A stretch of 64,000 nt of DNA, from contig JAFFJZ010000003.1 of the NCBI GenBank assembly GCA_018340375.1, forward strand, positions 53,273,506 through 53,337,505, written 5' to 3'. The stretch's first letter is position 1. Each line of letters starts with the position of its first letter. Below the pieces are notes generated by a model. That model was not told the origin of the DNA and made no database searches. It was given only the letters and a program-made list of their open reading frames with translations. Below are positions 11,338-24,840 of the stretch, piece by piece. The position numbers and the translations under genes were made by a program. This DNA is from Gonatopus flavifemur (Eukaryota; Arthropoda; Insecta; Hymenoptera; Dryinidae).

Positions 11338-12610
11338 TTGGGAGTCACATGTGATTCACGATTTCCTATTCGTTCACATAACCGTGTGAGGAACAATGTT
11401 ACATTACAGGGACGTACATAAAGAAGTGGGATCTTCACGTAACCAATATATAACTCCAATGTAATGGCGGTGGTAAAACGCTATATTGAAGAACAAAATT
11501 TTTATTACATGGAAATTCAATTTCCCTATGCTCTCAGCAAACACTGAACGTAAGATTGACGTAACTTTTACGTACTCAAGTACTCTGTTGATTCTACACT
11601 CTTATTTTAGTAGCTCAGATACGTAACATCTACGTTCAAACTCATGTTTTTTTCAGGACACTTGCATATGTAAATAGGACGTAACATAGAAATAACAAAT
11701 TGTGACCTAATATGAGCGTAAATTGTTATGTAATTATTGCATCACAAATATACGTAACAGAGTTATGTAGCTTGTCATTTCTATGTTATGTAACATTTAC
11801 ATCACATTTTCCAATTTTTTGAATCCATTTCAATCCTCCTCTTCCAGCATTGTATACTGTATAGCTCACGCGGTACAAAAAAAAGTATATATGATTCATG
11901 TTCAATTGTTTCAGCGATGGTTCGCTGGATGTTCTTTCGCGACTTTTGAGAAGATGCAGATTCATGTTGTTTGAGTTTGAATCGTTTATTGAAACAGATA
12001 GTAATCGATTTTTAGATAATCTGAATCATTCAGTTATAATAAGCGGAATATTTTTATTTTAAAACTTTCATTGCGTTTCAATGAACGGTTAATAGTTCAA
12101 TATTATAATTCATACTATATTCCAAGTAATAAGGGCACTGCAACAATCATTAGAACTTTACGATATGCAATTTTCAGAAAATTCTGATCACTCACACACG
12201 GAGAGGATATCATTTTTATAATTAATGTGAAAACTTATCAGCAAGGGTATACACTTAGAACATGTGACGAAATCCTACGATCTTAGTTTCATTTACTATG
12301 AAAAATTTCGAAACAAGCTGCAATCTTAATACTGATAAACATGATCATGTATTTTATAGCTAACTTCACGCTCATTTTTCTCATCTTCGCGCGGTACGAT
12401 CTTTCGTTACAATCTTCTTCATAGTAATTTTTAATGATATATTCTCTCCGTGTATAACGAATCAGTCCTCGATACGTATACGTACAAATTACCATGTGAT
12501 TATTTGAACTACATAACTTAATGGAAGGTGTGTGACAAGTTTACAGTAAATTTCCGGACAAGTACAGAAAATTCTTAATGAATTGATGTTTTCCCTGGTG
12601 AGAGGGTAAA
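11338..12610. other. Gene-free sequence with a diverged MITE
   Basis: No coding sequence is supported. 11380-11790 is rich in ACGTAAC-like words in both orientations, suggesting an old palindromic element without clear ends. 11964 onward begins like MITE family M1 (GAGTTTGAATCGTTTATTGA) and fades out by about 12105. Confidence 0.4.
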
Positions 12611-12964
12611 GTACACGGAAAGACCGAGGTTATCAATATTTAGAGAATGTTCATCAACATTCAGAAAACTGGCTGTCAATTTCGGGAAAAAGAGGACCAC
12701 TGAAGAATATTCGTAGTAAGTTCAGCGAAAATTGGTAGTGAAAATACTAAAAGTTGATAGACTTACGGTTATTTCTCACAGTGAAACTATCAACTTATGA
12801 TGAACTGCCTACCAGTGTTGCGATATTGCCCGAGCTGGGAAATTGCCGCAGGGTCACGTGACTACTACTACGTCACAAACTACTACGTCAGTCACTAATA
12901 CATATGAGCACGCTCGTCGGTAAGTTATCCCCACCACCGTATAGTATGCGAGATATATATATTA

Positions 12965-15023
12965 GGGTGTGTCAAAAAAATTTTTTTTTTTCATTAAAGG
13001 GGCTTAAACCCTTCATTCCGACCCCAAACTGAACCTCATGGAACCTCAGGCCTCTAGCTTCAAATTTAGAGGTCGCTCAATCGAGTTTTATATTTGCCAG
13101 TTTGAAAAGTCACCTAATACATGGAATTTCGGCATTTTCTGGAGAAAATTCGCTGCCAGGCACAATTTTGAAGATATGACGATAAAATTGGGCTCAAAAT
13201 ACTCGTAAGGGATCCATCTTCGATGATGATCTACCTTTTTTCGTGAGGAGGGTTTTTGACGTTTTTTACAAAGGGTGAAGTTCACGAAACACGTGTAAAA
13301 TGGGAATAATAATGATGAAACAAAGTGAAACCGTACAAACTATCGACGGAATGTTATTGACCTGTATTTTCCCGCAGAGAAGGAAACATTAGATGAATCA
13401 AGAGTTCTCAGTATGATCCAGTACCAGCTAGCAACCATGTTGCTGAAGTTCGAATCGTTTTTTGAAACGAATTCGTAATCGAATAAACAGAATATTCAGC
13501 TGTTGGAGACCCCAAATTTTGCAGTACATTCTTGAATTGATGTTTCTCGTTACAAAGAGTCAATTCGAGGAATGGATACAGATGACTCGTTAGATCCCAT
13601 GAGGTTGGATTCTCGTTTCGGTTTTATAAACGATTCAAACTTCAGCAACATCTAGCAACCCCCATCTAGGGGTAAGGAATGAATTTTCCCAAAAATGGGA
13701 GTTGTTTTTTCAAACCAGACGGATATGCAAAAGATTGCATATGGATTCATGGAATGCTGAGGGGTGTACAAAGGTGCAATAAGAGAACCTTGGGAAAAAT
13801 TTTTTGAAACAATATCATGTAAACAGAACAGAAAAAATTATTCCACGTAAAAACTGATACCGCAATTCAGTGTTGGGCGATATTCCACAATATCTATTCT
13901 CAATATAGAATTCTCATCAAATTTTTATCAATATTTTATGAAATTCAATATAAACTCGACAAAATTTCTATAAAAAATATCGATATTTCCAGATACCGCT
14001 CGTCACTACCGCCATTCGATCCTATGGAAAAACTCGTACTGAAAATATGTATAACATTGCCATATTGAACCCTGTGTTTGTTTAAAAAAATGATAAACAA
14101 TTCTTAGATATGGATGACCCCTGTTCCAGCCCACCGTCAAACCAGTCGGGATATGAGAGAGTTTGCATATGGATTCATGGGATGCTGAGGAGTGTACAAA
14201 TTTGCAATAAAAAAAATTTGAAAAAAAGTTTTCATGAAAAAATTATTTGAACAAATTACAGAGAAAATCATTCCACGTAAAAGCTGATACCGCTATTCGA
14301 TTCTACGGAAAAAAATGGTCCTGAAATATCGGAAGGCGATATCAGGTTTCACTTGGAATAATTTTTTCTTCAATTTGTTTGGATAATTTGTTTACAAACA
14401 ATTTTTTCGCAAGGTTTCCTTATTGCAAATTTGTACACTCCTCAGCATTCCATGAATCTATATGCAAATTTTCCCATATCCCGTCTGGTTTGAGAAAACA
14501 ACTCCTATTTTTAGGAAAATCCATTTCTCACCCCAGATGGGGGTTGCTGGCTGTTACTTAATCATACTGAAAATTCTTGACTCATCTAATGTTCCCTTTT
14601 CCACGTGAAAATACTAGTCAATAACATTTTGCCGATAGTTTGTACGGTTTCACTTCGTTTTATCATTATCATTTCCATTTCACACGTGTTTCGTGAACTT
14701 CACCCTTTGTGAAAAACGTCAAACACCCTTCTGACGAAAAAAGGGGTAGATCAACATCGAAGATGGATCCCTTACGAGTATTTTGAGCCCAAGTTCATCG
14801 TCATATCTTCAAAATTGTGCCTGGCAGCGAATTTTCTCCAGAAAATGCCGAAATGCCATATATTAGGTGACTCTTCAAACTGGCAGTAAAATCGGAATAT
14901 AAAACTCGTTTGAGCGACCTCTGAATTTGGAACTAGAGACCTGAGGTTTCGGGAGGTTCAGTTTGGGGTCGGAATGAAGGGTTTAAGCCCCTTTAATAAA
15001 AAAAATTTTTTTTTGACAGACCC
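12965..15023. mobile_element. Foldback DNA element F6
   Basis: The ends read GGGTGTGTCAAAAAAA and its near complement (TTTTTTTGACAGACCC) and are bordered by TA. The two arms, roughly 12965-13850 and 14270-15023, are complementary, with a further internal duplication of TTGCATATGGATTCATGG near 13736 and 14163. Only the left arm carries an M1 MITE, so that MITE arrived after the palindrome formed. No transposase is visible. Confidence 0.75.
13438..13651. mobile_element. MITE family M1, complete copy with target duplication
   Basis: This 214-bp element runs from ATGTTGCTGAAG to CTTCAGCAACAT and is flanked by perfect 9-bp repeats CTAGCAACC (13429-13437 and 13652-13660). The opposite arm of F6 preserves the empty site. 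A 9-bp duplication is typical of Mutator-like elements, but another copy shows 8 bp, so the superfamily is open. Confidence 0.8.
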
Positions 15024-15030
15024 TAATATA

Positions 15031-16902
15031 CAGGGTGGGGCATTTAAAGTGTCGCGGGCGTTTTTTCCAAAAATAAAGTGAGATACGAGAAAATTTTTCG
15101 GACAAAAGTTGTAGGGTACCGAGGGGGACATCCGATGGTGGCCTTGGCTTTGACCTCAAATCTCATCCTCAAGGGCATTCTGAGATCAACTCTTGTTTTT
15201 TAAATAGCATCTCATATTTTTTACTGCAGATTTGGATTCTAGGTCAAAAACCAAGAAACTTTTGTCTGAACCATTTTCCTGAAATCCGCAAAAATGGCGC
15301 TCTAATCGATATTGTTCCATTTTGAATCTGACATTCGAATAACTCGAAACCGAAGGGTCTTGCAAAAGAATGTTTCGTACAAAAGTTGTCAATACACAAT
15401 ACATTTCAATCGTCTACATTACCACCATTCAGAGCTCACGCGATGTAAACTAACGACAAGCACATGACTTGTATGCAGAACGATTTCCTGAGAGAACAAC
15501 GCCATCCATTAGGTATTTTCAACGCATTACAAAATTATTCTTAGAAACGGGAAGTGTTACAAGGGAAAAACGACATCGAATGAGAACTGTTAGCGGAGAA
15601 AATGCGGAAGTTAACGTACTAGCTGCAGTAGCCAATAATCCACGCGTGAGCTCTCGTGAAATTGAACTCCATTCGGGAATTTCTCGAAGAAGTGTTCTTC
15701 GAATACTGAAACGTCACAAATTCCATCCGTATCACATTTGTTTGCATCAAGACCTTCACGGTGATGATTTCGAGAATAGTGTACAGTTTTGTCGATGGGG
15801 TCTAGCGCAAATGCACAATAACAACTTCATCAACATAATATTTTCTGATGAGTCGACGTTCACCAATCATGGTCAAGTAAATCGACATAATATGCATTAC
15901 TGGGCGACAGAAAATCCAAGATGGTTACGTCAAGTAGAGCATCAAAGACAATGGGCTGTGAATGTTTGGTGTGGTATTCTTCGATCTCGAGTAATTGGAC
16001 CGTACTTCATTGCAGATACGCTAAATGGAGAGAAGTACAGACATTTCTTAGATCAAGTACTTCCAACATTACTTGAAGACATACCTATCCAGGAACGATT
16101 GTATATGTGGTATCAACACGATGGTTGTCCATCCCATTATGTAGTCACAGCTCGAGAAATATTGGACAGAGATTATCCTGGACGATGGATAGGACGTCGT
16201 GGACCAGTTCATTGGCCTGCCCGTTCTCCGGATCTTACTTCTCCAGATTTTTTTTTATGGGGATACATAAAAGATACAGTTTATCAACAAGCACCGACTA
16301 CACCTGAGAATATGCGTCAACGAATCATCAATGCATGCGTGAGCATCAATGAAGACATTTTAGCACGAGTTCAGCAATCTTTTGTAAAACGTTTTGAAAT
16401 GTGTATTGAAGTCGAAGGCCATCATTCTGAGCATCTACTGCATTAAAATTATCCAAGTGATGTAGACGATTGAAATGTGTTGTGTTTTGTCTGTTATACC
16501 CCATCACCTCCGTTTCAGTTCAAGGGGTCCCCCTTGGAATCAGACAACTTTTGTCCGAAACATTCTCCTCCAAGACCCTTCGTTTTCGAGTTATTCCAAT
16601 GTCAGATTCAGTATGGAACAATATCGATTAGAGCGCCATCTTTGCGGATTTCAGGAAAATGGTTCAGACAAAAGTTTCTTGGTTTTTGACCTAGAATCCA
16701 AATCTGCAGTAAAAAATATGAGATGCTATTTAAAAAACAAGAGTTGACCTCAGAATGCCCTTGAAGATGAGATTTGAGGTCAAAGCCAAGGCCACCATCG
16801 GATGTCCCCCTCGATACCCTACAATTTTTGTCCAAAAAATTTTCTCGTATCTCATTTTATTTTTGGAAAAAACACCCGCGACACTTTGAATGCCCCACCC
16901 TG
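15031..16902 (+). mobile_element. Tc1/mariner DD41D element, copy 2
   Basis: It has the same CAGGGTGGGG ends as copy 1, with TA on both sides (15029-15030 and 16903-16904). It abuts the right end of foldback F6, seven bases away, echoing the arrangement of copy 1 and F2. An internal deletion near 15457 joins the leader directly to the transposase coding region and removes its start. Confidence 0.9.
15469..16446 (+). pseudogene. DD41D mariner transposase, copy 2, N-terminally deleted
   Basis: The open frame encodes about 325 residues, missing roughly the first 30 of the intact 354-residue copy at 32065-33129. The lost segment corresponds to an internal deletion of about 165 bp with a short GAC microhomology at the junction. 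The three aspartates (FSDES, QHDG, TSPDFF) and the C-terminus are intact. No ATG lies at the truncated end; the frame opens with TTG. It may keep a catalytic domain but lacks the beginning of the DNA-binding region. Confidence 0.85.
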
Positions 16903-19185
16903 TATATGCGTTGTTCGGTTGCTCTCGGTGAACGTCGATCACGTTCGACAAATGGAGAAAGAAGAAATATGAATGTTTCTTTGTCTCTTCTCATTCTAGC
17001 TATTTCCTACAAAATATGATTTTTCGCTGGTGAAGACATATACATACGTCTCCATAGCAACGCGTTGATGCTTCTCTTTCTAACGCCGGGACTTGACGAA
17101 AGACCCGCGAACATTAGAAATCGAATGGAATTACAGCTTATTCGTTTCCAAAATTTCTTGCTGAGAATAGTTTGTACAATTTATTAATATTTTTTTCTTT
17201 CCACCCTACATTCTCTATTTCTTCACCAGACATTCAATATCTTGTTCGGAAAAATTATTCCATCATGGAATTATTAAACGCAATATTCTATTCATGTAAG
17301 CCCTGGTTAAAGTCTGATGCTGATCCATAAAAAGATAGGTCGATCATGAAAGGTGAGAGAAATCATGTAAGAGGATTTGAGGAATGTAAAAAATTTTCCT
17401 CGCATGTTAAAAGTCGCTTGGCTTGTTGATGAAAGCTATTCTGAAATTTGGGAATTTTCAATGGAGCACAGTTTCGACGATGTGAGGCAAATTGTTTGCA
17501 ACTGTCAAATCTTTGTACACGATCTTTCTGATGATCCTATATTTTCTGAATCAATTCATTATATTAGTGCGATAAGCATGATACGCACAACTCTGATAAA
17601 CACTTTTTTCTCATCCCCAAATACAAATTTGGTCCATGGCTCAATGACAAGTCGCTGGAGTAGTAATTGGAAAAACCCACGTTCAATTCCAGTTGCGGGA
17701 GCAATTTTTTTCTCAACCATGGACATTCATGATGAATATTTTTTTCCTTTCGTATTCAATTATACATCGAATCAGCACTGCTTGTTCACGATTGTATGTT
17801 TGACTATGAATGTCCCGTACACATTCACAGCAAATTATAAGCACAATTTCATAAAATCTCATAGCCCACTTATGAAAATCCATAATCTTTCAACCGGATT
17901 ATCTTTCTATATACCTTTTGTTGAATTTCATTCTCAATTTGGACACTTTTTTCAATAAAAATCAACAAAAATCTGCGGATCTTCACAAAAATCAAAGAAA
18001 ATTGGAAAAGTGGAATGAATCTGATTTAATTTCACCGAAATTTGTTGAAATTCATCTTTTCTTGTTAATTTTTCATGAAAAGGGAGTCCAATTGGTAAGT
18101 GAAATTTGACATGAAATTCAATGAAATTCAGCAACATTTAACAAAATTTGATGAAATTCAACCAAATTCCAAAATTTTTCCCACCAGGGTATCGCCATCA
18201 GACTGTATTCAGAGAGGATATATAGAGAACCAAATATTTACATACGAAGAAGAGAAATTGAAGCGATTGGAGAATTTTGAGAATTGAATACCTTCTCATC
18301 TCAAGTTTCAATTTTATAATTTTCAATGAATGTTTTATTTTATTATGATCAGGATACTATACTTATCAATTTTCATCAATCTCGTTCTGCTCCCTCGTTA
18401 GAGAGAAGCTTTGTGATCGTTTCAGGGGGTCGACGAATTTTTTATCTCCAAATTGAAAATTTCTCAGACCAAAATGTTCCTCCGAATCCGGGGAAAAATT
18501 TGGGTTCCGTGCCTGTCTGTCTGTCATTTTATCCGTCCGTATGTCAACAAATTTGCGAACCCGAATATCTCCCATTCGACTCATTCGATCGTAATGAAAT
18601 TTCTATCACAGTTGTGGGCCCAGGTGATAGTGGTCCCATATAAGTTTCAGCTTGATCGAATGAAAAGTGTGAACTTTTTTGTTTTGCGATCCGCGTTATT
18701 TCCCAATGTTTTGAAAGCATGCCTTCCCTATGTCCATATCATCTGAATGCCATGAAACTTTGATTATAGTCAATTAATGAGGTGATAATTGCGTCGTATA
18801 AATTTCACGCAGATAGGAATTGAGGGAAGAGAAGGGTAAGCAGTCAGCTCCAAAACGAAATTCGAAAATTTCGGTAGTTCTGTATATTTTGGCACTTTCC
18901 CAACACAAGCGAGGAAGCCGTGTGCCAATTGGCAGAGTTTTCAACATAATAAGCACATTTATTGACCAATTAACTTACGTAATCAAACCCAAAAACCGCT
19001 TTCAAGGAATTTCATCGGAATATTCAGAAAGATATTTCTCACGTTACACAGAAGTTTTCTACAGGTATTTGTTTTTTTCTTTTCAACCCTTGAAAAGTTT
19101 CCTCCGTCTATGCAACATCTCCTCATTATTACTCCTCCCATTTCTTCTTCAGAACATGGAGAAGAATATGAAAATTTTGCAATAT

Positions 19186-20442
19186 TTCGCAGATATGTGA
19201 AGAATTTGTCAATCGATATGTCAGCTGTTCGCAATATCTCAGATATATCACAAGAGAAAATAGTGCAATGAAATATTCCAGAAACAGCTCAGAGATATTG
19301 TATGAAATGTAACACCAGTGGACATGGCAATGTTTCTGAAAAAACTTTGAAACCTCAATGTGACATATAGCCACATCATATCAATATTTCAATGTTTGAA
19401 ATGTTTCTGCAGTTTTAATCAAATTTTTGGTGCTGTTTGGGTTCAAACTATCTTTTGGAGTGGTCCAAAATACACTAAAAGAAAGGATTGGTAACGGTTA
19501 TCGAATATATTCTCGGATACGACCAATCACATATTCGATAACATTGATCAAATATCAATAATATTCATAAAGTATTCAAAAATTATGAACATATATGATA
19601 TATTTAATAATTCTCATCAATTATTCCATGAATATCATTGAATATTCGATTAATTTTATCGAATATTTGATTGGTCATATCCAAGAATATATTTGATAAC
19701 TATCAATAGCCTCTTTTTCAGTGTATTCATGTAAGAATGTTCATACTGGACAATGAATACAAATGAATGAGATCCCTGTTTCGAAATTTGGACAAATTCA
19801 TACGATTCGGGCAAATCCCAGGACGAAACCCGTGCAAAATTCCAAAGAACCGACAAGAATCATGTCATTTTTTGTATGGATTTGTATGGCCTCCCAAGCA
19901 GGGATGTCATTTTATTTCTGAATTATTTTATTAAGATGGATCATGAAAACGTAATTAACTAAACTGTTTTGCTATGAGAACGAGAATGAAATTTTGAATA
20001 CACGCATACCGCGCAGTGGGTAAAAACAGTTCGCGCCCCTTTGTTTAACCCATTGTGTAGTTTTTCCATCTCGTCATCCGTGATTACGTGAAGTTCGCAA
20101 CAATTGACTGGTGCACTATCCTATCTGATTGACTTTCGACTTTTTTACTGTTCTATTGTCTTTCGTCGTATGAACACCATCTTTGGCTCCTTATCTCGAT
20201 TGATCAAAGCTCCTGTAAGTTTATTTCTCGCTTTCCCATATTTATTGCTATTTTATGTGTTTTTCATTCAATTGTTTCATTATTCGTTTACTTATTATTC
20301 TTTGTTCATCACGTACTCATTCACTTATTTCACTTATAACCTTATTGACTTATTTTCATTACATATTTTTCTTACATATTTTTTACTAATTTGATTATAT
20401 ACATGAGTTTATTCCATTGTTGTTGTTTTTTTTTGGTTCGTC
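19186..20442. other. Non-coding sequence with one MITE and a possible hAT leader
   Basis: 19468-19727 is a palindromic MITE: ends TACACTAAAAGAAAG and CTCTTTTTCAGTGTA, with a core rich in TCGAATAT. Upstream of the hAT pseudogene, 20013-20040 (CGCGCAGTGGGTAAAAACAG) could be a terminal repeat, but no partner was found downstream. A consensus donor GTAAGT is at about 20215. Nothing else is recognisable. Confidence 0.45.
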
Positions 20443-23134
20443 ATGAATGCATGCGTAAACATGGATCATGATAAACGAAACAATTATCCGAAAAGATTCA
20501 ATCCTCGTAAGGAATCCGAGAATCATGATTTTGTTGAGTTTATCACTGCGATTGACGGAATTGAAAATGGATTTTATTGTACTTCGTGTTCGAGAAACTA
20601 TTCAGGTGGCAATTCCGAAGCTGAAAAGCATCTCTTATCTGAGAAACTCAAATTAGTGGCGCATTCTCCCCCGGAGACAGATTGTAGTGTCGAGATAAAG
20701 GGGCAGAGAATTTCCTTCAAACATTTTTCTAATACTTTAGTTACGGATGAACGCTTTTATCCATATTTGCAGGCCGTTCAAGGTAAACCTAGTAATTTTT
20801 TTTGCGTGCCATGTTCTCAAACGTATGTGGGTGGGGAGTCACCCACTAATCAAGTTAGCTCGCATTTCAAGCGTTCAAAGCATTTAGAAAATGTTCGAAA
20901 ATTCAATTCCGAGAGAAGAAATGTAAATTTCAGTCATGTACCATCAACATCTAGTTCCAAAACTGACGTCGATCCATATGAATTTGTTTGTCAATCTCCT
21001 CCACATATTTTGTATACATGCAATAATCCGGTCGAGCCATTCCAGTCTCTTTCTTCATTTAGACGGTAATCAGTGATTCAATGGGCATCAAAGAATAACA
21101 ATCCATCTGTCAGTGAATCTTATCCATCTGTGAACAATAATTTGCCGGATGCTGATGGTTCGTGTGATTCTCACATAGTAGAAGACACAATTTTACATGA
21201 AAATGTAGCTCGTGCTGAAATTTTATTATCAACTTTTGTCGCGGAACACAATATTTCTGTTTATGTGGCCTCTGCTTTGGTTGATACGTTAAAAGCTGCC
21301 TCCACAGATTCTCAAATTGCCCAAGAAATGCAGTTAAAACGTGATAAAATTTCAGGAATCATCGTCAATAATGTCGCGGTCGTTGAGAAGGGAAAATTAG
21401 TTAACAAACTGCAGATAACCCCTTTTGGTATCCACGTTAACGGGTCTGTGGATATTGCCAATAAAAAAACTTGGCTGTTTGCGTACGTTTCATTGATGAA
21501 GAATTGGGTACACCAATCAGTCAATTGTTACAAATTATCCAAATGACGGCGATTGAGTGTTCCCATAAAAACTTTCTGCTGCACTTGAAACGTGCTTACG
21601 GTTGCATCAAATCCCTTTTAGAAATATCAGTTCATTATCCACGGATAATGAACCGGTTATGACGGGAGAAAACAATTCAGTCGCAACTTTGCTTAGAAAT
21701 AAATGCCCTGCTTTCATCTCTCGCTGTGTATGTCACATAAGTGCTTTGGCAACAATGCATTGAGGTAAATGTATTCCAAGTTACGTCCTAAATTTCATTC
21801 AAGACGTAGCCACTTTCTTCCGTAGAAGTGCGAAGCGGAATGACATTGCTATCGATGTGGCCAGTGAATTAGGCATCGTACCCAAACAAATTTTATCCTT
21901 GTCCGTCACGCGATGGTTGGAGTTGCAGCACTGCATTCAGAGGATCCTGGAAGAGTGGGAAAGAATTGAGGAAGCCTTATCTCGTTGTGCAAAAGACGAA
22001 AGGAAAATCACAAGCAAGTCTGTGTCGTTGACGTTGAAACGGCAGCATATGAAAACGGTCGCAATAACACGTCTCGCGAAAAAATCACCGGCTACAAACT
22101 TGCTTGTTACCATGAACGGTGATAAGTTAAAAGCTTACCTTCTTTTTCTGAAAGTTGCTCTCCGAGATTTCAATACGTTCAATGCATCATTCTCAACAAA
22201 GAGCACAAAAATTCAAGACGTGTATCATGATTCATTGGATCTGATACACAAACTTGCCCAGAGATTTGTTCGAAAACCTCCCTTAGGGATCCCTGAGCAA
22301 ATTCTGCACCTCGATTTGTTCGATGAAGGTAATTTGCAGATCGGTGATAAATTCATAGATGTTGGATGGAAATGTGAACATTTTATTTCTCAGTCCCTGG
22401 AAGAAAGGGACGTTTTAGCAGATGCTATTTCTACCTTGAAAGGTAATCAAGACGAACAACAAGATCAATTACCTTCTCTTGAAGCACAGTACAAAAACCA
22501 TCTCAATTCCGAGGTTGTTAAGGATATTCGGAACAGCCGTACTAATTTTTGTCGTACAGCAATTCTCCAATTGTCTGAACGATTGAATTTGGTATCGGAT
22601 TCCTTTTACCGACACCTTCCCGTATTCAAAGCGGAATCCGCGCTTTTTGAAGATCGGGAAAAGTCCTTTGAGTCCGTGGCTTTCGTTGCGGAACGTCTAG
22701 GTGTTATTGTAACACCAGAACTGAAGGCAGAATGGAATCTGCTGACGCGTCTTCCCAAAGAACGTGGGAAAAAAATATTAATTGGTATGGATTTTGACCA
22801 AATGTGGTCCTTGATTTTGGATTACAAGTCTCCCAAGAAAGGCACGGAATTCTTCCCGGAATTGGAAGCTTTGATTGATCGAGTTCGTAGCATTCCTCAC
22901 TCCAACGCAGAAGCGGAAAGGGCATTTTCTGTCGTGACCGATGTCAAATCTAAAAAAAGAAATAAAATGGGTGCAAATGTTACGACGAGAGCGAGATTCA
23001 TCGATCAAGCTCGTCGCGATTTTTCTTCAATTCACGAGGAAAGGAAGATGCATCGGTCCCGAGCGGTAAGACCGGTGCTGTTATCAAGGAATCTGTACTC
23101 TGGGGAAAATCAACGGAAGCAGAATTGGGTTTAA
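20443..23134 (+). pseudogene. hAT-superfamily transposase, multiply disrupted
   Basis: The frame opens at ATG 20443. Two zinc-finger-like segments (FYCTSC...HL and FFCVPC...HFKRSKHL) precede a catalytic core. The C-terminus contains the hAT dimerisation signature PHSNAEAERAFS. Lesions are an in-frame TAA at 21067-21069, a frameshift near the A7 run at 21463-21469, a second shift at about 21600-21640, and a TGA at 21761-21763. Beyond that, 21764-23134 is open to a natural stop. Overall length is close to 900 codons. Termini and target duplication were not identified. It belongs to the long zinc-finger hAT group often mistaken for host genes. It is non-functional as it stands. Confidence 0.8.
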
Positions 23135-24840
23135 TGATCAAGTATAATTTCCTTCTCGTGAGTTCACACATACATGCTATTCAAAAAGGCAAATAATATA
23201 AAAAAAGGAATACATAGTGAATATATATATATATATATATATATTCATATATCGCTCGCGACGGGATGGGACTGAAGGAAGAAAGAGGGAAAAGGGTAGA
23301 AGAGAAGCACCCTCTGGAGTAAAGAGTGGTACTCACCAGCAGAAGTTATTCCGTGGAGCAAGTCGACGGTCCAAGATATTCAAATGGTGGTTGCTGTAGA
23401 CACACTCAACTCTACTGTTTGAAGAGATTTTGAGATTTCGGAGAAACGCGTGCTACTCAAAAGGAGAGGAAAAAGAAAAAGAAAGGATGATAACAACACG
23501 CACGGGACGCTCTCTCTCCATCTCCCTAAAAAGAGTCCCGGGGACCACATGGACCACGATACACCAAAAGAAAAATCTCTGGGTCTCATCCATCTCATAA
23601 GCGGAAGGGCCTCGAATTCTTCGAGAGAATTCATCCCTTCATGGCTTAAGGAACGGATGAAAGGGCAATTTTCTTTTTTGTTTATACAGGGGGAAACTGA
23701 CCCCTGTCGAGACTTTACTGGTGATCGCAGCACATGAGCCCCAAAAATCTTCAGAGAGAGAGAGAGATTCAACACGCGAACTTACTTTTTCGAATCGCGG
23801 AAGTTTAAGGTCGGTGAAGTACTGATTTTTTAGCCGTTGTAGAGCGACGATCTCGGGGCCTGAAGGGCATGACAAAATCATGGAGGGATTTGAAATAAGG
23901 GAGGTGGGAGTTAGATTTTTCCCGGCGTGGTCAGCACTTCAACCCAACGTCGAAATTCGAAGGAATCCGGTGTTGGGTTTCGGCGCCGATGAGTCCCGCA
24001 CGTGCCTTATCGCTGTCGAGGACAGATTTTCTTGCTGGCCTCAACACCGACAATGCACATATGCGACCGGCCGAGAACAATATAGGATATTCATAAAGGA
24101 AGGAAATGAGGAAATATTATTTGAAATCAGGTATACTCACAGGGAATACTATGGGAGATTCCAAGGGAGTTTTCCGAAATCGCCTCTCGACAACCCTGTC
24201 ACAAAAAAAGGTGTTGAAAGAAAAGGGTAAGGAAGAGGACAATGAAGGTATAGTACACCCGTAATGCACGCAACGAAGAGTCGTACGCACACACGGGTGA
24301 TCGTGTATGCATGAGACTCCGAGCAGCAATATGTGAGAGTGTACAGGTGGAGGAGAAAACTCTCTGCTTCGCACATATACAATGCACGGGCAGAGAGAGG
24401 AAAAAGAAATTTCGTAATAGCGGGAAAAACGCATGGTCAGGGGAAAGGCGGGCAAGAGTCCCGCAATCCGCCTCAAAACAATACTCTAAAAGTATTGTTC
24501 CGAGGTCGAAAAATTGCGGGACGTGACACAAAATTATTGAACGCAATTTGCATAATAAGAAGCGCGTTAAGGGCTCACGGTTTAAAAAGTTGCACAATGA
24601 CCGTCACTGAATCTCATTATGAGAAAATGAATTCCAAAGTTTTATACAAAAAAAGAGGAAATTGAAAAGTAATATCTGTATTTCATAATTTCCTACAATA
24701 ATATCATCATTTCGAAGATCATCAGTTCTCTGTAAAATGTGGGGAACTTACTATAAATTGTGGAAAACTACCAAATAATTTTTCATCAAATCCTCACGCA
24801 CATACAATTTTTATGACCCTGTATACAAATACACAAACAC
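23135..24840. other. Locally GC-richer non-coding region
   Basis: From about 23250 to 24560 the sequence is visibly richer in G and C than its surroundings and contains CpG-bearing words, purine tracts and a short (GA)n. Open frames occur on both strands (for example 23880-24230), but none resembles a known protein, and overlapping frames on opposite strands argue against coding. It could be an unrecognised transposon part or a host promoter or first exon. A TA dinucleotide run lies at 23220-23243. Confidence 0.35.

Larger units (their letters stand above)
12611..19185 (+). repeat. Unclassified interspersed repeat, copy A (interrupted)
   Basis: The segments 12611-12960 and 16905-19185 match, in reverse orientation, 30678-35209. 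The match runs from the words around TACACGGAAAGACCG to AGAATATGAAAATTTTGCA. Removing inserted elements leaves about 2.6 kb here and 2.5 kb there. Copy A is interrupted at a TA-rich site (12961-16904) by foldback F6 and mariner copy 2. An open frame at 17404-17958 is partly conserved in copy B, but the differences are mostly amino-acid changing, so it does not look coding. Confidence 0.8.

Noticed and set aside
17404..17958. 184-codon open frame with a partial match in the inverted copy at 34111-34476
   Set aside because: Differences between the two copies are mostly amino-acid changing and the second copy is broken, so there is no sign of coding selection.
24117..24597. Overlapping frames on both strands in the GC-richer island
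   Set aside because: They are mutually overlapping and match nothing recognised; the higher GC content alone lengthens random frames.
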